Source: Streptomyces griseoluteus
Lineage (GTDB): Bacteria; Actinomycetota; Actinomycetes; Streptomycetales; Streptomycetaceae
NCBI GenBank assembly: GCA_000717735.1
Contig: JOBE01000009.1
Location: forward strand, 151,570 to 215,569
Length of the DNA stretch: 64,000 bases
Direction: 5' to 3'
The number at the start of each line of letters is the position of its first letter. Within the stretch, counting starts at the first letter, position 1. Position numbers and translations under genes: made by a program. The notes beneath the pieces are model-generated. The model was given only the letters and a program-made list of their open reading frames with translations. It was not told the DNA's origin and made no database searches. Positions 8,400-17,228 of this stretch are shown in pieces.

Positions 8400-9398
8400 A
8401 TGGTGAAGCACCCGGGCACGAAGCCCCGTATCGGACTCCTCGGCACCGGCCCCTGGGCGGCGCGCACGCATGCTCCCGCGCTTGCCGGGCATGCCGGGAT
8501 CGAGTTCAGCGGGGTGTGGGGCAGACGCCCCGAGGCGGCCGCCGAGCTCGCCGCCGCCTCGGGCACGCGCGCGTACGACGACGTGGACGCCCTCTTCGCC
8601 GCCAGCGACGCCGTCGCCCTCGCGCTGCCGCCGGACGTGCAGGCCCCGCTCGCGGTGCGGGCCGCGGAGGCCGGGTGTCACGTCCTCCTCGACAAGCCGG
8701 TCGCGACGACGGTCGCGGGGGCGCGCGCGGTGGCCGAGGCGGTCGAGACCGCCGGGGTCGCCTCGGTGGTCTTCTGCACGCTGCGGTTCGCCGAGCCGAC
8801 GGCCCGCTGGATCGACGCGCAGGCGGCGGCCGGCGGCTGGTTCCTCGGCGAGGCGCACTGGCTCGGCTCGCTCTACGGACCGGGTTCGAGCAGTGCGTAC
8901 GCGGCCTCGCCCTGGCGGCGGGAGAAGGGCGGCCTGTGGGACGTGGGCCCGCACGTCCTCTCGGTCTACCTGCCGGTCCTCGGCGACGTCACGGACATCA
9001 CCGCGGTGCCCGGCCCGGCCGACACCCACCACCTGGTGCTGCGGCACACCTCGGGCGCGAGCAGCACGGCCACCCTCACCCTGAGCGCGCCACCGGAGGC
9101 GGCGGGGGCGGCCCTCAGCCTCTACGGCTCCGCGGGCAGGGCCGAACTGCCGCGCTGGGAAGGGGCGGTGGGAGCGTTCGGCGCGGCCGTGGACGCCCTC
9201 GTCGCGGCGGCCCGCACGGGCGAACCGCACGCGTGCGACGCCCGCTTCGGCCTCCGTCTCACCGACATCCTGACGACGGCGGAGGCGCAGGTGGCCCGTC
9301 GCCTTCAGGAGCGGCCGTCACGCGAGGCCGCCTCCTCCAGCGCACCGGACAGCGCCCCGGACAGCGCACCGCACAGCGCGTCCACAGCGGCGCCGTAG
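8400..9398 (+). CDS. Gfo/Idh/MocA family oxidoreductase
   Basis: A 332-residue protein. The N-terminal Rossmann domain begins PRIGLLGTGPWAARTHAPAL (GxGxxA type). The family EKP-like motif appears as DKPVATTVAGARAVAEA near residue 97, with the Lys that contributes to catalysis. The C-terminal alpha/beta substrate domain includes GGLWDVGPHVLSVYLPVLGD. These enzymes are NAD(P)-dependent dehydrogenases of sugars, inositols or related compounds; the substrate is unknown. The last 30 residues (Ser/Ala/Pro/Asp repeats) lie outside the fold and overlap the 3' end of the convergent MocR-type gene by 94 bases. A 12-bp tandem repeat there is translated on both strands. Confidence 0.9.
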   Translation: MVKHPGTKPRIGLLGTGPWAARTHAPALAGHAGIEFSGVWGRRPEAAAELAAASGTRAYDDVDALFAASDAVALALPPDVQAPLAVRAAEAGCHVLLDKPVATTVAGARAVAEAVETAGVASVVFCTLRFAEPTARWIDAQAAAGGWFLGEAHWLGSLYGPGSSSAYAASPWRREKGGLWDVGPHVLSVYLPVLGDVTDITAVPGPADTHHLVLRHTSGASSTATLTLSAPPEAAGAALSLYGSAGRAELPRWEGAVGAFGAAVDALVAAARTGEPHACDARFGLRLTDILTTAEAQVARRLQERPSREAASSSAPDSAPDSAPHSASTAAP

Positions 9399-10747
9399 AG
9401 CTGTTCCGGCGGCGTGGCGTAGCCGACGACCAGGCCGTCCGGGCGGGCGGGGCCCCGGGCGTCGGGATGGCGGTACGAGGCCAGGCCCTCCACGGCGACG
9501 CCGTGCCGGGCCGCCGCGGCGAGGGCGGCCCGCTCGGTGCCCGGCGGGAGTTCCACCACGGCGTGCAGCCCGGCGGCGATCCCCGTCACCCGTACCTCCG
9601 GCACCCGTTCGGCGAGCACGGACACCAGACGGTCGCGGCGCGCCCGGTGCCGCTGGCGCATCCGCCGGACGTGCCGGTCGTACGCGCCGGAGGCGAGGAG
9701 GTCGGCGAGGGTGAGCTGGTCCGGCGCGGAGGCGTACGGCTCGCGCTCGCCCTTCGCCGCGACCACCCCGTCCACGAGCGCCGACGGCAGGCACATCCAG
9801 CCGATCCGCAGCGTGGGGGAGAGGCTCTTGCTGACGGACCCGACGAGGACCGTCCGTTCGGGGTCGAGCCCCTGGAGGGCGCCCACCGGCCGCCGGTCGT
9901 AGCGGAACTCCCCGTCGTAGTCGTCCTCGACGACCAGCCCGCCGGAGGCCCGCGCCCACTCCAGGACGCCGGCCCGGCGTTCGGGGTGCAGCGGGCCGCC
10001 GGTGGGGAACTGGTGGGCGGGGGTGAGCAGTACCGCGCCGGCCTGCGGGGGGAGGTCCCCGGCCCGTATCCCGTCGTCGTCGACGGGCACCGGCACCGTG
10101 TCGACCCCGGCCTCGGCGAGGAGCCCCCGGTGGAAGGGCAGCCCGTACGCCTCGACGGCCCACGGGCCCGCCGCGCCGAGCACGCGGGCGAGGAGCCGCA
10201 GCGCGTGCGCGGCGCCCGAGCAGATCACGATCCGCTCGGGGGAGGTCCGTACGCCCCGCACCCGCGCGAGGTACTCGACGAGCGCACGGCGCAGTTCGAT
10301 CCGGCCGTGCGGGTCGCCGATCCCGAAGGCCTCGTGCGGCGCGGCGGTCAGCGCCCGCCGGGCCGCCGTCAGCCAGGCGGCGCGCGGGAAGGTGCCGGGG
10401 TCGGGCTTGCCCTGGACGAGGTCGTACGGGAGCGGCGGCGGTGCGGCGGGCCGTACGGGCCCGGGGGCGGGCGCGGCGACCCGGTCGGCGACCCGGGTCC
10501 CGGAGCCCTGGCGGGAGGTGAGCCAGCCTTCGGCGACGAGTTCGGCGTACGCGTCGGCGACGGTGTTCCGGGCGATCCCGAGGTCGGCGGCGAGCGCCCG
10601 GTAGGGCGGCAGCCGGGTCCCGGGGGCGAGCCGCCCGCCGCGTACGGCTTCGCGCAGGGCCCCGATGAGCGCGGCCCGCCGCCCACCGCCCGCGCGCAGC
10701 TCCAGATGCAGATCGACCCCGAGCCCGCCGCTCCCCGTCCCGCTCAC
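9305..10747 (-). CDS. MocR/PdxR-type GntR regulator with aminotransferase domain
   Basis: A 480-residue two-domain regulator. Residues about 15-95 form a GntR winged helix (LPPYRALAADLGIARNTVADAYAELVAEGWL). The remainder is a fold-type-I PLP aminotransferase-like domain with the Lys motif SVSKSLSPTLRIGWM. Such proteins bind PLP and act as transcription factors, for example for pyridoxine synthesis or GABA use, rather than as enzymes. The C-terminal tail DALCGALSGALSGALEEAAS comes from a 12-bp repeat shared with the convergent oxidoreductase gene. The ArsC-like gene lies directly upstream on the same strand. No pyridoxine or GABA gene is adjacent, so the target is unclear. Confidence 0.92.
   Translation of the reverse strand: MSGTGSGGLGVDLHLELRAGGGRRAALIGALREAVRGGRLAPGTRLPPYRALAADLGIARNTVADAYAELVAEGWLTSRQGSGTRVADRVAAPAPGPVRPAAPPPLPYDLVQGKPDPGTFPRAAWLTAARRALTAAPHEAFGIGDPHGRIELRRALVEYLARVRGVRTSPERIVICSGAAHALRLLARVLGAAGPWAVEAYGLPFHRGLLAEAGVDTVPVPVDDDGIRAGDLPPQAGAVLLTPAHQFPTGGPLHPERRAGVLEWARASGGLVVEDDYDGEFRYDRRPVGALQGLDPERTVLVGSVSKSLSPTLRIGWMCLPSALVDGVVAAKGEREPYASAPDQLTLADLLASGAYDRHVRRMRQRHRARRDRLVSVLAERVPEVRVTGIAAGLHAVVELPPGTERAALAAAARHGVAVEGLASYRHPDARGPARPDGLVVGYATPPEQLYGAAVDALCGALSGALSGALEEAASRDGRS
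9339..9374. repeat. 12-bp tandem repeat inside convergent gene overlap
   Basis: Three near-identical 12-mers (agcgcaccggac, agcgccccggac, agcgcaccgcac) in tandem. The plus strand reads Ser-Ala-Pro-Asp units at the end of the oxidoreductase, and the minus strand reads Gly-Ala-Leu-Ser units at the end of the MocR-type protein. Confidence 0.85.
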
Positions 10748-10772
10748 GCCGTCACCCCTTCTTCCCCCCTGG

Positions 10773-11132
10773 TCAGCGGGACAGCGCGTCCCGTACGGCT
10801 TCCTCGGACCGGCCGACGACGGCGGTGCCGTCCTCGGCGGTGATGATCGGCCGCTGGATGAGCTTGGGATGCGCGGCGAGCGCCTCGACCCACCGGTCGC
10901 GGTTCTCGGCGTCCCGGGGCCACTCCTTCACCCCGAGCTCCTTGGCGTCGGCCTCCTGGGTCCGGGTGATGTCCCACGGTTCGAGCCCGAGCCGGTCGAG
11001 CACCTGCCGGATCTCGTCGGGCGAGGGGACGTCCTCCAGGTAGCGCCGCACGGTGTAGTCGGCGCCCTCGGCGTCGAGAAGAGTGAGGGCGCCGCGGCAC
11101 TTGGAACAGGCGGGATTGATCCAGATCTCCAT
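10773..11132 (-). CDS. ArsC/Spx family thioredoxin-fold protein
   Basis: A 119-residue protein. It begins MEIWINPACSKCRGALTLLDAEG, in which the CX2C motif (C-S-K-C) is the thioredoxin-fold active site. It continues with the ArsC/YffB-type pattern (YLEDVPSPDEIRQVLDRLGL, QRPIITAEDGTAVVGRSEE). Family members are glutaredoxin-dependent arsenate reductases or uncharacterised YffB/Spx-like proteins. With no ars genes nearby, the arsenate role is not supported by context. The ATG at 11132 was chosen because the fold begins exactly there. Probably cotranscribed with the MocR-type gene 25 bases downstream. Confidence 0.88.
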   Translation of the reverse strand: MEIWINPACSKCRGALTLLDAEGADYTVRRYLEDVPSPDEIRQVLDRLGLEPWDITRTQEADAKELGVKEWPRDAENRDRWVEALAAHPKLIQRPIITAEDGTAVVGRSEEAVRDALSR

Positions 11133-11280
11133 GGCCCTCACGGTACCCCCCCGGCCTCGCTCCACCACCCCCCAAACCCTGTCTGGCCAGGGGCGATTGT
11201 CAGTGGGAGCCACTAAAATGAGGGGTGAAGGTGAGGGTCCCGGGGAGGGCCCGCACCTACCGTTCGCCAGGAGGTAGCCC

Positions 11281-11556
11281 ATGGCTCTCGCCGTGATCCG
11301 GACGCCGTCCATCGAACCCTGGAAGCCCCTCCAGAGGAAGCCCCTTCCCGCGGGCCGCCCCCGCGAGTGGTACGTCACGCACAACCGGCGCCTGAAGGCC
11401 ATGCGCCTCGCGATCGCCCTCCTCGACGTCGGCGTCTACGTCCCGTCGAAGGCCACGAACGCGACGATACGCACCACGGCCGACCGCATCGGCATCCACC
11501 CGCCCTCGGACTCCACGTGCCGCATGGTCCGCGCCCTGATCCGCTACGGCCGCTGA
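11281..11556 (+). CDS. Small basic hypothetical protein
   Basis: A 91-residue soluble protein preceded by an AGGAGG ribosome site at the right spacing. Its centre (WYVTHNRRLKAMRLAIALLD) is strongly basic and helical, and the C-terminal half (ATIRTTADRIGIHPPSDSTC) could form a helix-turn-helix-like element. Clean translation signals and an isolated position convergent with glnA argue that it is real. I do not recognise the family. Binding to nucleic acid is a guess based on charge. Confidence 0.75.
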   Translation: MALAVIRTPSIEPWKPLQRKPLPAGRPREWYVTHNRRLKAMRLAIALLDVGVYVPSKATNATIRTTADRIGIHPPSDSTCRMVRALIRYGR

Positions 11557-11565
11557 CCGGCGGGG

Positions 11566-11615
11566 AAAAAACGGCGAGGGCCGCCGCTCCCGGAGATCCG
11601 GGGGCGGCGGCCCTC
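11566..11615 (-). terminator. Rho-independent terminator of glnA
   Basis: On the minus strand a 19-bp stem (gagggccgccg arms, one G-T mismatch) with a 2-base loop is followed within a few bases by six T residues. It begins 18 bases past the glnA stop. It is one of the few hairpins here with a canonical T-run, and it may also help terminate the small plus-strand gene. Confidence 0.88.
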
Positions 11616-11632
11616 ACTGGTGAGGCTCCGGC

Positions 11633-13057
11633 CTAGAGGTCGAAGTAGAGCTCGAACTCGTGCGGGTGCGGGCGCAGCTGGATCGGGGCGATCTCGTGGG
11701 TGCGCTTGTAGTCGATCCACGTCTCGATCAGGTCGGAGGTGAAGACACCGCCGGCCTGGAGGTACTCGTTGTCGTCCTCGAGGGCGTGGAGGACGGCCTC
11801 CAGGTTGGTCGGGACCTGCTGGACGTTCGCGTGCTCCTCGGGAGCGAGCTCGTACAGGTCCTTGTCGATCGGCTCCGCCGGCTCGATCTTGTTCTTGATG
11901 CCGTCGAGGCCCGCGAGGAGCAGCGCCGAGAAGGCGAGGTACGGGTTCGAGGACGGGTCCGGAGCGCGGAACTCGACGCGCTTGGCCTTCGGGTTCGAGC
12001 CCGTGATCGGGATGCGCATGGCGGCGGAGCGGTTGCGCTGCGAGTACACCATGTTGACCGGCGCCTCGAAGCCCGGGACCAGGCGGTGGTACGAGTTCAC
12101 CGTCGGGTTGGTGAAGGCGAGCAGCGACGGGGCGTGCTTGAGGATGCCGCCGATGTAGTAGCGGGCGGTGTCCGAGAGGCCCGCGTAGCCCGTCTCGTCG
12201 TAGAACAGCGGGTCGCCGTTCGCCCAGAGCGACTGGTGGACGTGCATGCCCGAGCCGTTGTCGCCGAAGATCGGCTTCGGCATGAAGGTCGCGGTCTTGC
12301 CGTTGCGCCAGGCGACGTTCTTCACGATGTACTTGAAGAGCATCAGGTCGTCGGCCGCGGCGAGCAGCGTGTTGAACTTGTAGTTGATCTCGGCCTGGCC
12401 GGCGGTGCCGACCTCGTGGTGCTGGCGCTCGACCTGCAGGCCGACGTTCTCCAGTTCCAGGGAGATCTCGGAGCGCAGGTCGGCGAAGTGGTCGACCGGC
12501 GGGGCCGGGAAGTAGCCGCCCTTGTAGCGGACCTTGTAGCCGCGGTTGTTCTCCTCCGCACCGGTGTTCCAGGCGCCGGCCTCGGAGTCGATGTGGTAGA
12601 AGCCCTGGTTCGCCGAGGTCTCGAAGCGGACCGAGTCGAAGACGTAGAACTCCGCCTCGGGGCCGAAGTACGCGGTGTCGGCGATGCCGGTGGAGGCGAG
12701 GTACGCCTCGGCCTTCTTCGCGATGTTGCGCGGGTCACGGCTGTACTGCTCGCCCGTGATCGGGTCGTGGATGAAGAAGTTGATGTTCAGCGTCTTGTCG
12801 CGGCGGAAGGGGTCCACGCGGGCCGTCGACAGGTCGGCGCGGAGCGCCATGTCGGACTCGTGGATCGCCTGGAAGCCGCGGATCGACGAGCCGTCGAAGG
12901 CGAGCTCCTCCGCCGGGTCGAAGGCCGTCGCCGGGATCGTGAAGTGCTGCATCACGCCCGGAAGGTCGCAGAAGCGGACGTCGACCATCTTGACGTCGTT
13001 GTCCTTGATGAACTTCTGGACCTCGTCGGCGTTCTGGAACCCGTGCTTCTCGGACAT
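11633..13057 (-). CDS. glnA: Type I glutamine synthetase
   Basis: The main ammonium-assimilating GS, a cytoplasmic dodecamer. The product is 474 residues. Visible motifs are [13 protein letters not shown], the DGSSIRGFQ segment, the metal/ATP motif [57 protein letters not shown] and the adenylylation-site segment [10 protein letters not shown] with its Tyr, so control by GlnE-type adenylylation is expected. The ATG at 13057 has a perfect AGGAGG site. It adds five residues before the FQNADE sequence with which the coelicolor protein begins, as I recall it. A GlnR box lies 100-137 bases upstream. Confidence 0.98.
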   Translation of the reverse strand: MSEKHGFQNADEVQKFIKDNDVKMVDVRFCDLPGVMQHFTIPATAFDPAEELAFDGSSIRGFQAIHESDMALRADLSTARVDPFRRDKTLNINFFIHDPITGEQYSRDPRNIAKKAEAYLASTGIADTAYFGPEAEFYVFDSVRFETSANQGFYHIDSEAGAWNTGAEENNRGYKVRYKGGYFPAPPVDHFADLRSEISLELENVGLQVERQHHEVGTAGQAEINYKFNTLLAAADDLMLFKYIVKNVAWRNGKTATFMPKPIFGDNGSGMHVHQSLWANGDPLFYDETGYAGLSDTARYYIGGILKHAPSLLAFTNPTVNSYHRLVPGFEAPVNMVYSQRNRSAAMRIPITGSNPKAKRVEFRAPDPSSNPYLAFSALLLAGLDGIKNKIEPAEPIDKDLYELAPEEHANVQQVPTNLEAVLHALEDDNEYLQAGGVFTSDLIETWIDYKRTHEIAPIQLRPHPHEFELYFDL

Positions 13058-13156
13058 CCAACTCCTCCTACTCCCGGCCCGGGGAGGGGCGGGGTTGCAG
13101 CTCGGTCGTGCGGCCAGTGCGGTGGCACACGCTGGACCCGACCATAGGCAGACGGG

Positions 13157-13194
13157 ATTTCTCAAGCATGACCCATTTGTTTCGTCCAAGTTAA
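13157..13194 (-). promoter_or_regulatory. GlnR box of glnA
   Basis: On the minus strand it reads TTAAC-N6-GAAAC-N6-GTCAT-N6-GAAAT with exact 6-base spacers, a close match to the published Streptomyces GlnR consensus. A TATGGT hexamer at 13141-13146 is a plausible -10 element directly downstream, without a good -35, as expected for an activated promoter. Confidence 0.85.
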
Positions 13195-13277
13195 CCGGGG
13201 CGGGTGTGCGCCGCGCCCGGGACCCTCGTGTCCACCCGGGCCGAAGTGATCGAAAACGGGCGCAGTACCGTGGTCGG

Positions 13278-13745
13278 GTGGACAACAGGCAAGCACTCGG
13301 ATCTTGGCTCTCCGGCCCGCGCGCTGCGGCCGAGGACGCAGGCGTCGACTTCGGTTACCGCGGTGAGCAGCTGGGGCTGCCGGAGGAGGGCCCCGGCTCG
13401 ATCGCCCGCCCCGGACGGCGTCTCGGAGCCCTCGCGGTCGACTGGGCCCTCTGCACGCTGATCGCATACGGCTTGATCACCGACGGCTACAACCAGGCCA
13501 CGGGCAACTGGGCCCTCGGCCTTCTCCTCCTCGTGAGCGTCCTGACGGTCGGCACGGTCGGCTCGACGCCCGGCAAGCGCCTCTTCGGCCTCCGGGTGGT
13601 CTCCGCGCGCGGCGGCCGGCTCGGCCTGCCGCGGGTCGCGCTCCGCTCCCTGCTCGTCTGCCTCGCCATCCCGGCCCTCATCTGGGACCGCGACGGCCGC
13701 GGCCTCCACGACCGTCTCTCCGGCGCCGTCCAGGTCCGTATCTGA
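13278..13745 (+). CDS. RDD family membrane protein
   Basis: A 155-residue protein with a soluble N terminus and an RDD domain. A conserved Arg and Asp appear in [15 protein letters not shown] at the first membrane segment. Further segments are [20 protein letters not shown] and the region near residue 120, followed by the family ending [19 protein letters not shown] proteins are small polytopic membrane proteins, some acting in ion transport; this one has no assigned role. The start is the GTG at 13278 ([10 protein letters not shown]), divergent from glnA. It is convergent with the DUF4191 gene, sharing a bidirectional terminator. Confidence 0.88.
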   Translation: MDNRQALGSWLSGPRAAAEDAGVDFGYRGEQLGLPEEGPGSIARPGRRLGALAVDWALCTLIAYGLITDGYNQATGNWALGLLLLVSVLTVGTVGSTPGKRLFGLRVVSARGGRLGLPRVALRSLLVCLAIPALIWDRDGRGLHDRLSGAVQVRI

Positions 13746-13781
13746 CCGGCGGCATGGCGGCGGCCCATCGGCGGCACAGAG

Positions 13782-13815
13782 GAAGGGCCCCGGACCGTGT
13801 GGTCCGGGGCCCTTC
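13782..13815. terminator. Bidirectional terminator between RDD and DUF4191 genes
   Basis: A perfect 15-bp inverted repeat (gaagggccccggacc and complement) with a 4-base loop, placed between two convergent genes. Confidence 0.85.
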
Positions 13816-13836
13816 TCGTGTACTGGGTCGGGCGCG

Positions 13837-14541
13837 TCAGCGCATCTTTCCGCCCCGCGGCATCCGCATGCCCTTCGGCATCGGACCCTTCGGCAGCGGC
13901 ATGTTGCTCATCAGGTCGCCCATCGCCCGCAGCCGGTCGTTGGCCGCCGTCACCTGCGGGCCGGTGAGCACCCGAGGCAGCTTGAGCATGGTCGTACGGA
14001 CCTTCTTCAGCGGCACCTGGCCCTCGCCGTCACCGACGATGATGTCGTGCACCGGCACGTCCACCACGACCCGGTTCATCCGCTTCTTCTCGGCCGCCAG
14101 CAGAGGCTTCACCCGGTTCGGGTTGCCCTCCGCCACCAGCACGATGCCGGCCCGGCCGACCGCCCGGTGCACGACGTCCTGGCTGCGGTTCATCGCGACC
14201 GCGGGGGTCGTCGTCCAGCCGCGCCCGACGTTCTGCAGCACCGCCGCGGCCGCGCCGGGCTGGCCCTCCATCTGTCCGAAGGCCGCGCGCTCGGCGCGCC
14301 GCCCGAACACGATGGCCGCCGCCAGGAGCGCCAGGACGAAGCCCAGGATGCCCAGGTAGACCGGGTGCCCGATCAGGAAGCCGATCGCGAGGAGGACACC
14401 GAGTACGACGATGCCCACGCCTGCGACGACAAGTCCGACCTTAGGGTCGGCCTTTCGGGTCATCTTGTACGTGAGGGCGATCTGCTTGAGCCGCCCCTGG
14501 TTCGCAGCGTCAGCGCTGCCCGTGTTTGCCTTCCTCGCCAT
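13837..14541 (-). CDS. DUF4191 family membrane protein
   Basis: A 234-residue actinobacterial protein. A basic N terminus (residues 1-30) precedes two close membrane helices (VGLVVAGVGIVVLGVLLAIG and YLGILGFVLALLAAAIVFG), then the soluble DUF4191 domain with RGWTTTPAVAMNRSQDVVHR and GRAGIVLVAEG. The C terminus is rich in Met, Pro and Lys (LPKGPMPKGMRMPRGG). The gene is usually found beside lipA/lipB in Streptomyces, as here, but its biochemical role is unknown. Confidence 0.9.
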   Translation of the reverse strand: MARKANTGSADAANQGRLKQIALTYKMTRKADPKVGLVVAGVGIVVLGVLLAIGFLIGHPVYLGILGFVLALLAAAIVFGRRAERAAFGQMEGQPGAAAAVLQNVGRGWTTTPAVAMNRSQDVVHRAVGRAGIVLVAEGNPNRVKPLLAAEKKRMNRVVVDVPVHDIIVGDGEGQVPLKKVRTTMLKLPRVLTGPQVTAANDRLRAMGDLMSNMPLPKGPMPKGMRMPRGGKMR

Positions 14542-14551
14542 GTCCAGAAGT

Positions 14552-14767
14552 TTACGTGGCCCGGGAAGTCCGGCCCGACGCGACCTCCATCACGTGCTGG
14601 GCCTCGACCCTGTCCTTGGCGCGGCGGCGGTCCTCCAGGACGGAGTTCCAGGCGTTGCGCCGCGCGGTGCGCTGCCCGGCGCCGAGGAGCAGTGCCTCCA
14701 CGGCCTTCAGGGCGTCGGTGACGGACGGGATCGCGGTGACGCGGACGTGCGTCGATGCGGCCGGCAT
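14552..14767 (-). CDS. Small hypothetical protein upstream of DUF4191
   Basis: A 71-residue soluble protein with a strong GGGAGGA ribosome site before the ATG at 14767 and only a 10-base gap to the DUF4191 gene downstream, implying cotranscription. It contains a helix (TDALKAVEALLLGAGQRTAR) and a basic C terminus. A weak promoter-like pair (TTGACC, 17 bases, TAACAC) lies around 14850-14880 on the minus strand. No family is recognised. Confidence 0.72.
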   Translation of the reverse strand: MPAASTHVRVTAIPSVTDALKAVEALLLGAGQRTARRNAWNSVLEDRRRAKDRVEAQHVMEVASGRTSRAT

Positions 14768-14933
14768 GTCGGGGTCCTCCCTCGATTGCGGGTGAGACGA
14801 GGCGGGGGGTGCGAGCAGGTGGTGGCGGTGGGTGAAACCAAGCTCACAGATCGGTGTTACCAGGGCGTGACCCGGTGGTCAAACACTGATGAAACGTTGA
14901 TGCGGCCAGGCGGGGGACCCGGGGAACGCCGAC

Positions 14934-14977
14934 GCGGCCCGTACATCCCCGCTGAGCTGCGGGGGTGTACGGGCCGC
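14934..14977 (-). terminator. lipA terminator hairpin
   Basis: A 19-bp stem (gcggcccgtac... arms, one G-T pair) with a 6-base loop, 67 bases downstream of the lipA stop codon. Confidence 0.78.
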
Positions 14978-15043
14978 GCCGGATCCGGCCACTACCGGCC
15001 GGTCACTTCTTGTGCTCGGTTTCACGCAGCCTGCAAGCCTCGC

Positions 15044-15991
15044 TCAAGCGCGGCTGCGGTGCTCCATCGCCTGCTGGAAGAGACGACCCGCCCGGTACGA
15101 GGAGCGGACCAGCGGGCCCGACATCACGCCGGAGAAGCCGATCTCGTCGGCCTCCTCCTTCAGCTCCACGAACTCCTGCGGCTTCACCCAGCGCTCCACG
15201 GGGTGGTGCCGGACCGAGGGGCGCAGGTACTGGGTGATCGTGATCAGCTCGCAGCCGGCGTCGTGGAGCTGCCGGAGCGCCTCGCTGACCTCCTCGCGGG
15301 TCTCGCCCATGCCGAGGATCAGGTTCGACTTCGTGACCAGACCGTAGTCCCGCGCCCGAGTGATGACGTCGAGCGAGCGCTCGTACCGGAAGCCGGGACG
15401 GATCCGCTTGAAGATCCGCGGGACCGTCTCCACGTTGTGCGCGAAGACCTCGGGGCGGGAGGCGAAGACCTCCGCCAGGAGCTCCGGCACCGCGTTGAAG
15501 TCGGGCGCGAGCAGCTCGACCTTGGTGCGGCCGTCGGCGCGGTCCGCGGTCTGCTGGTGGATCTGGCGCACGGTCTCCGCGTACAGCCAGGCGCCGCCGT
15601 CCTCCAGGTCGTCGCGCGCGACGCCCGTGATGGTGGCGTAGTTCAGGTCCATCGTGACGACCGACTCGCCGACGCGGCGCGGCTCGTCGCGGTCAAGGGC
15701 TTCGGGCTTGCCCGTGTCGATCTGGCAGAAGTCACAGCGCCGGGTGCACTGGTCACCACCGATGAGGAAGGTCGCCTCGCGGTCCTCCCAGCACTCGAAG
15801 ATGTTGGGACAGCCCGCCTCCTGGCAGACCGTGTGCAGGCCCTCGCTCTTCACGAGGCTCTGCATCTTCGTGTACTCGGGCCCCATCTTCGCCCGCGTCT
15901 TGATCCACTCGGGCTTGCGCTCGATGGGGGTCTGGGCGTTCCGGACCTCCAGGCGCAGCATCTTGCGTCCGTCGGGTGCGACTGCGGACAC
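15044..15991 (-). CDS. lipA: Lipoyl synthase (radical SAM)
   Basis: LipA inserts two sulfur atoms into protein-bound octanoyl groups to make lipoyl cofactors. The product is 315 residues. The auxiliary-cluster motif [12 protein letters not shown] (CX4CX5C) and the radical-SAM motif CTRRCDFC (CX3CX2C) are both intact, and the C-terminal RSSYRAG supplies the conserved Ser ligand. The GTG at 15991 has an AGGAG site and matches the family start [17 protein letters not shown]; longer frames only add Arg-rich non-conserved residues. lipB lies about 100 bases upstream on the same strand. The likely targets, the lipoyl domains of SucB, are encoded 14 kb away. Confidence 0.97.
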   Translation of the reverse strand: MSAVAPDGRKMLRLEVRNAQTPIERKPEWIKTRAKMGPEYTKMQSLVKSEGLHTVCQEAGCPNIFECWEDREATFLIGGDQCTRRCDFCQIDTGKPEALDRDEPRRVGESVVTMDLNYATITGVARDDLEDGGAWLYAETVRQIHQQTADRADGRTKVELLAPDFNAVPELLAEVFASRPEVFAHNVETVPRIFKRIRPGFRYERSLDVITRARDYGLVTKSNLILGMGETREEVSEALRQLHDAGCELITITQYLRPSVRHHPVERWVKPQEFVELKEEADEIGFSGVMSGPLVRSSYRAGRLFQQAMEHRSRA

Positions 15992-16093
15992 ATCGGCTCC
16001 TGTAGCTTCGATTCTTCGGCGCACACCAGGGTACGCCGTTGCTTCCCATGCCTTACTACGTCTGGCCAACCTCTGGCCAGGGCCCTGCATTCC

Positions 16094-16933
16094 TCAGACC
16101 GAGGCCGTTTCCGCCGGGGCGGTGTCCGTCGCGGCCGTTTCCGCCGGACGCTCGATCGCGCGCGGCCTCAGGTCGGCGTGCTCCAGGACCTCCCGCAGAT
16201 GGCGCTCCACCACCGGGAGCACCTCGGTGATCGTGAGGTCCCGGCCCAGCTCGTTGGCGAGCGAGGTGACCCCCGCGTCGCGGATGCCGCACGGGATGAT
16301 CCGGTCGAACCAGGCGTTGTCCGGGTTCACGTTGAGGGCGAAGCCGTGCATGGTGACGCCCTTGGCGACCCGGATGCCGATGGCGGCGAGCTTGCGGTCC
16401 TCGCGGCGCTGGCCGGCGTTGGACGGGGCGTACTCGGGGCCGTTCAGGCGCGGGTCGAACTCCTCGTCGTTCAGCCGCGGGTCGAAGTCGAGGGACAGAC
16501 CGCCGAGCGACGGCCGCTGCTCCACCGGGTCGCCGAGGACCCAGACCCCGCTGCGGCCCTCGACCCGGCTCGTCTCGACGCCGAACTCGGCGGCCGTGCG
16601 GATCAGCGCGTCCTCCAGGCGGCGGACGTGCGCGACGACGTCCACCGGGCGGGGCAGCTTCATGATCGGGTAGCCGACCAGCTGGCCGGGGCCGTGCCAG
16701 GTGATCTTCCCGCCGCGGTCGACGTCCACCACCGGGGTCCCGTCGAGGGGGCGCTCGCTCTCCGCCGTACGCCGGCCGGCCGTGTAGACCGGCGGGTGTT
16801 CGAGCAGCAGGCAGGTGTCGTCGATCTCGTCCGCGAACCGCGCGGCGTGCACCTCGCGCTGCTTGTCCCAGGCCACCTGGTAGTCGACGGCTTCCGCGCC
16901 GAACCCAAGGCGGACGAATCGCAGCTCACTCAC
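16094..16933 (-). CDS. lipB: Lipoyl(octanoyl) transferase
   Basis: LipB moves octanoyl groups from acyl carrier protein to lipoyl domains, the step before LipA. The product is 279 residues. Visible motifs are [29 protein letters not shown], the catalytic Lys segment [18 protein letters not shown] and the catalytic Cys in [15 protein letters not shown]. Two starts are possible: an ATG at 16939 (AGGAGG only four bases away) or the GTG at 16933, where family members usually begin ([11 protein letters not shown]). I chose the GTG. A roughly 20-residue insert ([20 protein letters not shown]) between conserved blocks and an Ala/Thr/Glu tail lengthen it over short LipB proteins. Confidence 0.96.
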   Translation of the reverse strand: MSELRFVRLGFGAEAVDYQVAWDKQREVHAARFADEIDDTCLLLEHPPVYTAGRRTAESERPLDGTPVVDVDRGGKITWHGPGQLVGYPIMKLPRPVDVVAHVRRLEDALIRTAAEFGVETSRVEGRSGVWVLGDPVEQRPSLGGLSLDFDPRLNDEEFDPRLNGPEYAPSNAGQRREDRKLAAIGIRVAKGVTMHGFALNVNPDNAWFDRIIPCGIRDAGVTSLANELGRDLTITEVLPVVERHLREVLEHADLRPRAIERPAETAATDTAPAETASV

Positions 16934-17228
16934 GGCCATGCCTCCTCCTGGATGCCGTATGCCGGATGCGGGGAACCGGGGATCGTCCCGGGCCGGCTCG
17001 GCACCATGCGTCATTCGCGCCCATGCCACTGTACGGCGGTGCGGGGGACGCCCCTCCGGCAGGTGGACGGGGCCACCTACGTCAGCGATGCCGTCAATCC
17101 TCACACGATCGGATGAATGTGGGGCGAAGGTGGCGGTACGGGCCGTGAGGACCGCTAAATTCACGCCGTTCCATGAGGGTCCGACGGGGCTGCCGTCCGG
17201 ACCCGGAAGGCAGGAGACCGCACAGCTG

